A DNA stretch of 5,410 nt from an uncultured Pseudomonadota bacterium (GCA_903864555.1 CAIPGJ010000688.1:1-5410), one strand, 5' to 3'; counted from the first letter of the stretch, positions 1 through 5,258 are shown. The notes: generated by a model not told the origin, from the letters alone. Numbers and translations are program-made.

Positions 1-744
1 CCGTTTGAACATTGCGTCGCCCGGTTTGGGCGTTTCCCCGATATCCCCGCGCATGCCGCGTTCCAGATGGTTGCGCACGATGGGCCCAGGATCAATGGCA
101 TGACGGGTCAGTATTGCGAATGCATCGGCAAAGGTGCCCGGGTCCGGGCTGCAGGGTCCGGAAGCCACATGGGACGGATCGTCCCCGGTGACATCGGAGA
201 TCACCAGGGCGTGCACTGGCGCCCTGCTGGCAGCAGCCAGGCGGCCTCCCAGAATCGCTGATAGATGCTTGCGCACCGTGTTGACGTCCTGAACCGGGGC
301 GCCACACCGAAGCAGGGCTTTGGTCATCGAACGCAAATCCTCCAGCGTCAGACCTGGTGCAGGCAGGGACAGCAGGGATGAGCCGCCGCCCGATACCAGC
401 GCCAATAGCAGATCATCCTTGCCCAGGCCGCCTGCTAGCCTGAGCATCTCCCGGGCAGCATTCGCACCGGATTCATCCGGCATCGGATGTCCTGCTTCCA
501 CCACCTTGATTCGATTGGTTAGTTGTCCGTGACCATAACGCGTCACTACCAGCCCAGACAACGGTGCGCCGGAAGGCCAGCTCTGCTCCACTGCCAGGGC
601 CATGGCCGCAGCCGCCTTTCCGGCACCGAGCACCAGTGTGCGGCCGCGCGGAGGGGACGGCAGCCTGCCGGGCACTGCGCTTCGCGGGTCGGCTGCGGCA
701 ATCGCTGCGTGGAAGCTGCCGATGAGTAATTGTCTGGGGTCCAT
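1..744 (-). CDS. Glycerate 2-kinase (TtuD/GckA, MOFRL-type), N-terminal part; 3' end beyond the window
   Basis: This cytoplasmic enzyme family phosphorylates D-glycerate with ATP to 2-phosphoglycerate, feeding glyoxylate, hydroxypyruvate or tartrate breakdown into glycolysis. Members are often annotated 'hydroxypyruvate reductase TtuD' or 'glycerate kinase GckA'. I read the frame directly: 248 codons run without a stop to base 1. Visible family motifs are GAGKAA (residues 40-45, with the conserved lysine K43), GHPMPDE (85-91), the glycine/serine loop SGGGSSLLSLPAPG (118-131), VRKHLS followed by GGRLA (157-170) and SDVTGDDPSHVASGP (183-197). The family is usually about 420 residues, so the rest of the first domain and the C-terminal MOFRL domain are off the left edge. 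The ATG at 744 is the only sensible start, because an in-frame TAG lies six codons upstream. There is no clear Shine-Dalgarno. The gene diverges from the ankyrin gene. The family call is firm; substrate and pathway are inferred from the family. Confidence 0.93.
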   Translation of the reverse strand, partial: MDPRQLLIGSFHAAIAAADPRSAVPGRLPSPPRGRTLVLGAGKAAAAMALAVEQSWPSGAPLSGLVVTRYGHGQLTNRIKVVEAGHPMPDESGANAAREMLRLAGGLGKDDLLLALVSGGGSSLLSLPAPGLTLEDLRSMTKALLRCGAPVQDVNTVRKHLSAILGGRLAAASRAPVHALVISDVTGDDPSHVASGPCSPDPGTFADAFAILTRHAIDPGPIVRNHLERGMRGDIGETPKPGDAMFKR

Positions 745-760
745 GGTGGCGTGGCTTAAC

Positions 761-777
761 TAGGAATATGAATCCTA
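761..777. promoter_or_regulatory. Short inverted repeat TAGGA-N7-TCCTA, possible operator upstream of the glycerate kinase gene
   Basis: TAGGA (761-765) and TCCTA (773-777) form a 17-bp dyad centred 25 bp before the glycerate kinase start. On the minus strand it overlaps TAGGAT, a 4-of-6 match to a -10 box, so a bound repressor could block transcription. I see no good -35 partner. A five-base arm can easily arise by chance, so this is only a candidate. The rest of the 745-1011 spacer holds no RNA gene I recognise. It does hold two weak hairpins: GCCCT/AGGGC around 831-845, and GCCTTC/GAAGGC at 964-985 just before the ankyrin gene. Confidence 0.2.
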
Positions 778-1011
778 TCAGGCTGAGGGAAAATAAAACC
801 ACATGGCTTGGCAGTCAGTACTGGCAACGTGCCCTCATGAAGGGCGAAGATCCCTGATCCTGGCCATCGTCCGGGCCCTGGGCCACCACTGACAGAGCCT
901 TCCTGGCATTCAACAACAGGCCATACGCTGTAGCGAAAAGGGAGGGCCGTTAGTGCCCGACAAGCCTTCGATACTCACTGAAGGCAGCACGGCCCCGGAT
1001 AAAATGAACGT

Positions 1012-1713
1012 ATGAAAAAGCTGATTTTCCTGCTCGTGCTGATAGTGGTGATTGCCCAGGTTGCCGCACATGCCGCCACATTCACCACGCCGCCCCCCCC
1101 ACCTTTGCCCCTGATGATTGCCCCGCCGTCTCCCGGAGCAAACCGGCTGGCTTTTTTCGAGTCCATCAAGAATGCTGACCTGCCTCGCCTCCTGGTCTTC
1201 ATCCAGCAGGGCGCGCATCATGCCCTGCGCAATGACGAAGGTGAGCCGCCTTTGTTCGTGGCTGCGGAGAAGGGTTCCATGGAAGTGTTGCGCGCCCTGA
1301 TCGACGGCCGTAGTGACCCGCGCCAACGCACACGAAATGGTGAGACCGCCTTGCATGCCGCCGCCCTGTTCGGTGACCCGGCACAGGTCCAGGCGCTGCT
1401 CGATGCAGGTACCGAAATCAATGCCGTCAACCTCAATGGGGAAACTCCCCTCGCCTGGGCTGCCATGACAGGCACGCTGCAGGTGGTTGAATTACTGCTG
1501 CGTGCAGGCGCGTTGCCCGAGTCCCCCGATGAGCACGGCAATACACCCCTGCATGGTGCTGCCAAGGCAGGCAATGCCGAGGTGGTGAAAGCGTTGCTTA
1601 CGCGCGTTGCCCGTCCGCTCACCCGCAATCGGGAAGGCCACACAGCCCGTGATCTGGCGGTGGAACGTGATCAGGTCGAGGTGGTGCGGCTGTTGCCGCA
1701 GGCCAGGCCTTAG
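1012..1713 (+). CDS. Exported ankyrin-repeat protein
   Basis: This 233-residue protein starts with a classic Sec signal peptide: MKK, a hydrophobic core at residues 4-19, and a likely cleavage after AHA (19-21), so it should act in the periplasm or outside the cell. A short proline-rich linker (27-41) follows. About six ankyrin repeats fill the rest, at roughly 43-74 (degenerate), 76-107, 109-141, 142-174, 175-207 and 208-233 (a capping half repeat). The hallmarks GETALHAAALFGD, GETPLAWAAMTG and GNTPLHGAAKAGN are clear. Ankyrin stacks bind other proteins and have no catalytic activity; the partner is unknown. Periplasmic ankyrin proteins such as Pseudomonas AnkB support a catalase, but no catalase gene is visible here. 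The ATG at 1012 gives the complete signal peptide but has no obvious Shine-Dalgarno. A TAAAAT at 1000-1005 could be a -10 box giving a nearly leaderless mRNA. Codons 28-30 contain a run of eight C (1093-1100). Confidence 0.9.
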   Translation: MKKLIFLLVLIVVIAQVAAHAATFTTPPPPPLPLMIAPPSPGANRLAFFESIKNADLPRLLVFIQQGAHHALRNDEGEPPLFVAAEKGSMEVLRALIDGRSDPRQRTRNGETALHAAALFGDPAQVQALLDAGTEINAVNLNGETPLAWAAMTGTLQVVELLLRAGALPESPDEHGNTPLHGAAKAGNAEVVKALLTRVARPLTRNREGHTARDLAVERDQVEVVRLLPQARP

Positions 1714-1770
1714 TGGCCTGAATCGCTCATTTGCTGAAGAAAAAAGACCGAGAGTCCCCATCATAAGGGG

Positions 1771-1818
1771 TTAAAAATGCTCGCAAAGCGGAGCAAGCCT
1801 GGTTGGCTTGCGAGCATT
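1771..1818 (-). terminator. Intrinsic terminator for the DUF423 gene (minus strand)
   Basis: Read on the minus strand, AATGCTCGCAA (bases 1818-1808) pairs perfectly with TTGCGAGCATT (1786-1776), an 11-bp stem. The stem runs straight into TTTTTAA (down to 1771). This is a textbook Rho-independent terminator about 78 nt after the DUF423 stop. The 21-nt loop contains half of an alternative 7-bp stem, GCAAGCC (1793-1799) with GGCTTGC (1805-1811). The arm at 1808-1818 is shared with the plus-strand terminator next to it. Confidence 0.75.
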
Positions 1819-1856
1819 GGCAACGCCGTATGGCGCCGATGCTCGGCACTTTTATT
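1811..1856 (+). terminator. Intrinsic terminator for the ankyrin gene (plus strand)
   Basis: CGAGCATTGG (1811-1820) pairs with CCGATGCTCG (1836-1845) over ten positions including one G-T wobble. The helix continues, after a CAA bulge, into CGCC/GGCG (1824-1827 with 1832-1835) closed by a GTAT loop. The stem is followed by GCACTTTTATT, a moderate T-tract. It lies about 100 nt after the ankyrin stop and points away from it. A smaller alternative stem, GCCGA-TGC-TCGGC (1835-1847), would end at the same T-tract. Confidence 0.6.
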
Positions 1857-1895
1857 CAGCGAATGTGCAATTCGGGACACGAGCAATTCAAGACA

Positions 1896-2312
1896 CTAGC
1901 TTCTGCTCGGCGGTACCGGTTTCGTTTCATCCCGTAATGGCAGCAATGCCATGGTCAGCAGCAGCCAGGCCGCTATCCAGGCCAATCCGCCGATGGGTGT
2001 GACGGTGCCCAGCGCGCGAATCCCGGTGAATGCCAGCAGATAGAGGCTGCCTGAAAACAGCAGCAGCCCTGCCGCCATCAACCATCCTGCGAACCGCAGC
2101 AGGGCGGGGCGCAGGCAATGTGCGCTGGCCAGTCCTGCGGCAATCAATCCGAGCGAATGATAGAAATGATAGTCGACGGCGGTGTGATAGGTGGCCAGCA
2201 GGGCTGGCTCGAGGCGGGCTTTCAGAACATGGGCGCCAAATGCGCCGAGCATCACAGCCAGCAGGGCCGCAAGGCAACCACCGGCGAATAGAAATCGTCC
2301 TTGTTTGCTCAT
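1896..2312 (-). CDS. DUF423 (YgdD-like) small integral membrane protein
   Basis: This 138-residue inner-membrane protein belongs to family DUF423, whose E. coli member is YgdD; its biochemical function is not known. Four hydrophobic segments are visible at about residues 8-28, 51-66, 71-96 and 106-126. The family signatures are LGAFGAH (22-28), ATYHTAVDYHFYHSLGL (40-56), FSGSLYLLAFTG (86-97) and GTVTPIGGL (102-110). The length suits the family (about 120-135), with a short polar C-terminal tail. I chose the ATG at 2312 over the adjacent GTG at 2315 because an AGGG lies six bases upstream of the ATG and only three before the GTG. The gene is transcribed divergently from the MaoC-like gene, apparently from the shared spacer 2313-2439, and ends at its own strong terminator. 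Nothing in its neighbours points to a role. Confidence 0.92.
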   Translation of the reverse strand: MSKQGRFLFAGGCLAALLAVMLGAFGAHVLKARLEPALLATYHTAVDYHFYHSLGLIAAGLASAHCLRPALLRFAGWLMAAGLLLFSGSLYLLAFTGIRALGTVTPIGGLAWIAAWLLLTMALLPLRDETKPVPPSRS

Positions 2313-2324
2313 CACTGGCCCTGC

Positions 2325-2351
2325 TTGGCGGGTGGATCCGGCTCGTATAAT
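2325..2351 (+). promoter_or_regulatory. Sigma-70-type promoter for the MaoC-fpr-lipoprotein cluster
   Basis: A perfect -10 box, TATAAT, is at 2346-2351. The best -35 is TTGGCG at 2325-2330 (4 of 6 bases), with a short 15-bp spacer. Transcription would start near 2358, leaving a leader of about 80 nt before the MaoC-like ATG. The -10 match is strong; the -35 is weak. No extended -10 TGn is present. Confidence 0.55.
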
Positions 2352-2352
2352 A
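2347..2352 (-). promoter_or_regulatory. Possible reverse -10 box (TATTAT) for the DUF423 gene, overlapping the forward -10
   Basis: The forward -10 sits in the near-palindrome GTATAATAC. Read on the minus strand it gives TATTAT, a 5-of-6 match to the -10 consensus. It is placed so that transcription would start near 2340, about 28 nt before the DUF423 ATG. No convincing minus-strand -35 is visible (GCGAAC at 2375-2370 is a poor match). Confidence 0.35.
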
Positions 2353-2365
2353 CCGGTGCCGACTG

Positions 2366-2379
2366 CGCTGTTCGCAGCG
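2366..2379 (+). other. Leader hairpin with a TTCG loop, near the 5' end of the MaoC-fpr mRNA
   Basis: CGCTG (2366-2370) and CAGCG (2375-2379) pair perfectly around a TTCG tetraloop. If transcription starts near 2358, this stem would sit about eight nucleotides from the 5' end of the mRNA, a position where a hairpin can slow RNA decay. The closing pair is G-C rather than the extra-stable C(UUCG)G arrangement. It could be coincidental. Confidence 0.35.
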
Positions 2380-2439
2380 GATTCATTCCTGGCATATCAA
2401 AACCGCCAGTCACAGCTGACAAAGGAAAAGGGGGACAGC

Positions 2440-2913
2440 ATGTCCGAGAAAGTCGTCATTAATACGGTCGAAGAACTCAAGAGCATGGTCGGCAAGGAGA
2501 TTGCCGTGGGGCGTTGGCTCACCATCACCCAGGATCTCATCAACAAGTTTGCCGAGGCCAGCGGGGATTACCAGTGGATCCACGTCGACGTCGAGCGCTG
2601 CGCCAAGGAATCGCCGTTCAAGACGACGATTGCCCACGGCAATCTCACCTTCTGCGTGCTGTCATCACCCCAGCGCAATGCCGACATCGAACTGCCGCCG
2701 GCCAAGATGGGTGTCAATTACGGTGTCAACAAGATCCGCTACACCGGCGTCGTGCCGGTCAACTCGCGCATCCGCGCCCGCTACAAGCTGCTCGATGTCA
2801 AGGACGTGGATGCCAAGACCATCCTCGTCAACTGGGGTGTCACCGGTGAGCGCGAAGGCTCCGACAAGCCAGTGCTGATCGCGGAATGCCTGTCACGCCG
2901 CGTCAGCGCCTGA
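2440..2913 (+). CDS. MaoC-like dehydratase / (R)-specific enoyl-CoA hydratase family protein
   Basis: This 157-residue protein is a single hot-dog-fold domain of the MaoC family, the Rv0130 (HtdZ)/NodN-like group. Members hydrate trans-2-enoyl-CoA to (R)-3-hydroxyacyl-CoA, linking fatty acid breakdown to polyester or lipid synthesis, usually as cytoplasmic dimers. The catalytic signature is present as SGDYQWIHVD (residues 41-50), with the expected Asp43 and His48 five residues apart. It is followed by SPFKTTIAHGNLT (58-70) and the family-typical MGVNYGVNKIRY near 90-101. The usual SPFGGTIAHGF reads SPFKTTIAHGN here, which may change the substrate pocket. The reading frame is open far upstream, but I chose the ATG at 2440 because GGGGGA lies four bases before it and homologues start at this point. 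It is the first gene of a likely three-gene transcript, 46 bp before fpr. The fold and catalytic pair are clear; the physiological substrate is unknown. Confidence 0.9.
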   Translation: MSEKVVINTVEELKSMVGKEIAVGRWLTITQDLINKFAEASGDYQWIHVDVERCAKESPFKTTIAHGNLTFCVLSSPQRNADIELPPAKMGVNYGVNKIRYTGVVPVNSRIRARYKLLDVKDVDAKTILVNWGVTGEREGSDKPVLIAECLSRRVSA

Positions 2914-2959
2914 AGCTCACTGCAGGAAGCGCCGGCCCCCTGCCTGCTGGCCTGATCCC

Positions 2960-3754
2960 GTGAATACATCCCGCTGGATCAAGGGCAGGGTTGCAGCCCG
3001 CCGGCAATGGACCGGCAACCTGTTTTCCCTGATGGTGGAAGCCGGTCCCATCCCCTTCGAGGCCGGGCAGTTCATCAAGATCGGTCTGGCCTGCGTCGAC
3101 GGCATCAGCCTTCCCGCCGGTGATGAGGGCATCCTCGGCCGGCCCTATTCCTTCGTCAATCCGCCGCAGGACCCCCTGCTCGAATTCCTCTGTGTGGAGG
3201 TGCCCGGTGGACCGCTCAGCCCGCGCCTGGCCACGCTGAAGCCTGGCGAGGAAATCCACGTGGCACGCCAGCCAGCCGGCTTTCTCGTGCTTTCCGAGAT
3301 TCCCGACGTTGACACGCTCTGGATGATCAGCACAGGAACCGGCATCGGTCCTTTCCTGTCCATACTGAGGACAGAGGTGCCCTGGCGGCGCTTTCGCCAG
3401 ATTGCGCTGGTCCAGGGCACGCGTCAGCTTGCCGAACGCAGTCACCGTGAGGTCATCGATGCCATCCGTCTACAGCACCCGCAGCAGTTCCGCATGGTGT
3501 CCCTGGTCACCCGGGATGCGCTTCCATCGGCTGGCGGTGGCGACGCGCTGCTGCAAGGGCGCATACCGGCAGCCATTGCCGATGGAAGGCTGGAGGCCGC
3601 CGCTGCCGCACAGCTGGCACCGGACAGTTCGCACGTCATGCTGTGCGGCAACCCGGCCATGATTGCCGAAGTCGCCGACCTGCTCAAGGCCCGGGGCATG
3701 CGCCGGCATCGCCGTCGCACACCCGGCCACATCACCGTGGAGAACTACTGGTGA
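2960..3754 (+). CDS. fpr: Ferredoxin/flavodoxin-NADP+ reductase
   Basis: This 264-residue cytoplasmic flavoenzyme moves electrons between NADPH and ferredoxin or flavodoxin, supporting iron-sulphur cluster maintenance, radical enzymes and oxidative stress defence. The N-terminal FAD-binding barrel carries PFEAGQF (32-38) and the FAD motif RPYSFVN (61-67). The C-terminal NADP domain carries GTGIGPF (126-132), GRIPA (200-204), HVMLCGNP (225-232) and RRTPGHITVENYW at the C-terminus, where a final Trp stacks on the flavin as in E. coli Fpr. It is slightly longer than the E. coli protein (248), partly from about eight extra residues just before RPYS. The start is GTG at 2960, which aligns the first conserved Trp (W6) with the family; no clear Shine-Dalgarno precedes it. 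The stop codon overlaps the start of the next gene. Family assignment is very firm; which carrier protein it serves cannot be read here. Confidence 0.95.
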   Translation: MNTSRWIKGRVAARRQWTGNLFSLMVEAGPIPFEAGQFIKIGLACVDGISLPAGDEGILGRPYSFVNPPQDPLLEFLCVEVPGGPLSPRLATLKPGEEIHVARQPAGFLVLSEIPDVDTLWMISTGTGIGPFLSILRTEVPWRRFRQIALVQGTRQLAERSHREVIDAIRLQHPQQFRMVSLVTRDALPSAGGGDALLQGRIPAAIADGRLEAAAAAQLAPDSSHVMLCGNPAMIAEVADLLKARGMRRHRRRTPGHITVENYW

Positions 3755-4662
3755 AGTTCACCTGGCGCAGAGGGCGATCAGTGGCGCTGCTCATGCTCAC
3801 CACGCTCCTTTGTGGCTGCAGCGCCGTGCGTTTCACCTATAACAACGCCGATCTGGTGGCGCGCTACAAGGCGTCCGAATACGTCGAATTTACCCCCGAG
3901 CAGGTGGAACAGTTCCGCGCGCGTTTTGCCGGCTTTCACCAGTGGCACCGCAGCACCGAACTGCCGGGCTATATCGAATTGCTCAAGGATGTGGGCGGCC
4001 GCGTTGGTCGCGGGCTCAGGCAGGATGACGTCGCCTGGGCTGTTGCCTCCACCCGAAGCCTGTATAGACGGCTCACCGCCGCCGCTGCGCGCGACGCCGG
4101 TCCCTTGCTGGTCGGCCTGGATGTGGAACAGCTGCAGCAGGTCGAGAAGCGCTTTGCGGAGAACAACCGCCGCTTCGCACGTGACAACCTCGAAGGTGAT
4201 CCGCGCCGCCAGCATGAAAAACGCGCAAAGCAGCTGGAGGACCATTTCCGGGAGTGGACCGGGCGGCTCACCGATCAGCAGCGCGAGCGCATTGCCCGCT
4301 TCGCCGACGATTATGGCCGCATCCGCGCCGTGCGATTCGAGGACCGCAAGCACACACAGCAGGCATTCCTGGCACTGCTCCGCGCCGAGCGCGACCCGCT
4401 GCGCATGTCACAGCGGGTGGCGGCACTGTTTTCGGATCCGGATGAAGGCCGCACACGCGAGTATCGTGAGGCCATGAGCCAGTTTGAAAGCCGGCTTGCC
4501 GGCCTCATTGTCGACATCGATCGCATGCTCACGCCCGAGCAGCGCACGCGCGCCATACAAAAACTGCAATCCTATTCAGCTGACCTCGTCGAACTGCATC
4601 GCCCCGGGGCATCGGTTGCCGCCACAGTCATTGCCCTGACTGCAGCCATGCCTGGTTACTGA
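3751..4662 (+). CDS. DUF6279 family lipoprotein
   Basis: This 303-residue protein is an exported lipoprotein of unknown function. The N-terminus has basic residues (RRGR, 6-9), a hydrophobic stretch (11-20) and the lipobox L-C-G-C ending at Cys23. Ser24 at +2 favours sorting to the outer membrane. The mature part is mostly helical and charged. It shows the features I associate with DUF6279: VRFTYNNAD just after the Cys (26-34), YVEFTPEQ (44-51), QWHRSTELPGY (64-74), a central segment rich in basic and acidic residues (about 125-205, possibly coiled coil) with EWTGRLTDQQ (168-177), and a C-terminal LTPEQR (260-265). I chose the GTG at 3751: it overlaps the fpr stop as GTGA, has GGAGA seven bases upstream (3739-3743), and yields a proper signal sequence. 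An ATG further upstream at 3643 would add 36 residues lying inside fpr and bury the signal peptide. Translation is probably coupled to fpr. The partner and role are unknown. Confidence 0.88.
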   Translation: MKFTWRRGRSVALLMLTTLLCGCSAVRFTYNNADLVARYKASEYVEFTPEQVEQFRARFAGFHQWHRSTELPGYIELLKDVGGRVGRGLRQDDVAWAVASTRSLYRRLTAAAARDAGPLLVGLDVEQLQQVEKRFAENNRRFARDNLEGDPRRQHEKRAKQLEDHFREWTGRLTDQQRERIARFADDYGRIRAVRFEDRKHTQQAFLALLRAERDPLRMSQRVAALFSDPDEGRTREYREAMSQFESRLAGLIVDIDRMLTPEQRTRAIQKLQSYSADLVELHRPGASVAATVIALTAAMPGY

Positions 4663-4716
4663 CAGGCTGGCGGATGTGCTGCCACGTGGCATGCGCTGGA
4701 TTCCTGCTGGTCATAT

Positions 4717-4740
4717 CCCTGTTGAAATAAGCAACACGGG
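4717..4740 (+). other. Hairpin downstream of the lipoprotein gene, without a T-tract
   Basis: CCCTGTTG (4717-4724) pairs with CAACA plus GGG (4732-4740, one bulged C) around the loop AAATAAG, 55 nt after the DUF6279 stop. A perfect 12-bp palindrome, TGCCACGTGGCA, lies just before it (4680-4691). Neither is followed by a run of T on either strand, so this is not a standard intrinsic terminator. It could protect a 3' end left by Rho-dependent termination. The remainder of 4741-4882 is GC-rich, with short self-complementary stretches (CCGG-GGG-CCGG at 4811-4821, CCGCC-GGGGA-GGCGG at 4826-4840) and no gene I can support. Confidence 0.3.
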
Positions 4741-4745
4741 AAGTT

Positions 4746-4880
4746 CGGACTTGCGGGATCCACTTGCTGGAAGGGCCGGGTGGGGAGCGGCCTGGGCGCC
4801 TTGAACAACACCGGGGGCCGGTGCGCCGCCGGGGAGGCGGAGAGCCGGACTGCAGCAAGAGCGGCAGCCCGGACTTGCGG
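4746..4880. repeat. Direct repeat pair CGGACTTGCGG flanking a GC-rich segment
   Basis: The 11-mer CGGACTTGCGG occurs at 4746-4756 and again at 4870-4880, just outside the SWIB stop codon; a related GCCGGACTGC lies at about 4844-4853. The copies bracket 113 bp of GC-rich sequence in the convergent spacer. This could be a remnant of a small duplication or an inserted element, or chance in GC-rich DNA. Confidence 0.35.
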
Positions 4881-4882
4881 AA

Positions 4883-5191
4883 TTACTTGAGGTGCTTGTT
4901 GACCAGTTTGGTCATCTCGAACATCGATACCTGCTTCTTGCCGCCGAAGATTTCCTTCAGCTTCTCGTCTGCATTGATGTTGCGCTTGTTCTTTGTGTCC
5001 TGCAGTTTGTTCTTCTTGATGTAGATCCAGATCTTCTTGGTGACCTCGGTACGCGGCATTGCGCTGGTACCGATGACTGCGCCCAGGGCGGCGGTCGGGG
5101 TCATTGGCTTCATGAATGCTGCATTTGGCTTCCGCTTTGCGGCTGCCTTTTTCGCCGGCTTCTTGCTTACTGCTTTTTTCTTGGTGGCCAT
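4883..5191 (-). CDS. SWIB/MDM2-domain protein with a histone-H1-like basic tail
   Basis: This 102-residue protein has two parts. Residues 1-23 are rich in Lys, Ala and Pro (MATKKKAVSKKPAKKAA), like bacterial histone-H1-like tails, and should bind DNA non-specifically. Residues 27-102 form a SWIB domain with its usual order of motifs: LGAVIG (36-41), PRTEVTKKIWIYIKKNKLQD (46-65), NKRNIN (68-73), LKEIFGG (78-84) and VSMFEMTKLVNKHL (88-101). In eukaryotes SWIB sits in chromatin remodellers. In bacteria it occurs as stand-alone proteins or fused to topoisomerase I in Chlamydia, and a chromosome-structuring role is inferred, not proven. The ATG at 5191 has a strong Shine-Dalgarno, GGAGG, eight bases upstream (5200-5204). 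The gene is alone, convergent with the lipoprotein gene. The family is certain; the function is not. Confidence 0.93.
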   Translation of the reverse strand: MATKKKAVSKKPAKKAAAKRKPNAAFMKPMTPTAALGAVIGTSAMPRTEVTKKIWIYIKKNKLQDTKNKRNINADEKLKEIFGGKKQVSMFEMTKLVNKHLK

Positions 5192-5258
5192 ACTTACTCC
5201 CTCCAGATCAATTGCGGGGTCGGTGAAAGAAATGCACGCTCTGTCTCTGTGCGCGCTG

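Noticed and set aside
831..845. The GCCCT-CATGA-AGGGC hairpin as a terminator.
   Set aside because: The stem is only five base pairs, has no T-tract on either strand, and lies in a divergent spacer where no terminator is expected.
803..892. A 29-codon frame (ATG at 803, TGA at 890-892) with GAGGGA upstream, before the ankyrin gene.
   Set aside because: The spacing from GAGGGA to ATG is about 12 bases, longer than usual. The peptide shows no known feature, no regulatory codon run and no attenuator after it.
1776..1847. An integron attC site.
   Set aside because: The nested arms looked attC-like, but no matching RYYYAAC/GTTRRRY core pair is present and no integrase is nearby.
2191..2439. An in-frame upstream extension of the MaoC-like gene by 83 codons.
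   Set aside because: It runs through the promoter and into DUF423 on the other strand, and the encoded residues do not look like a domain. The ATG at 2440 has its own ribosome site.
3643..3750. An upstream ATG extending the lipoprotein by 36 residues.
   Set aside because: It lies wholly inside fpr and would place the lipoprotein signal peptide internally.
4628..4858. A minus-strand frame of 76 codons in the convergent spacer.
   Set aside because: Its product is arginine/proline/serine-rich and low-complexity, it overlaps the lipoprotein 3' end, and there is no ribosome site; it looks like a by-product of GC-rich DNA.
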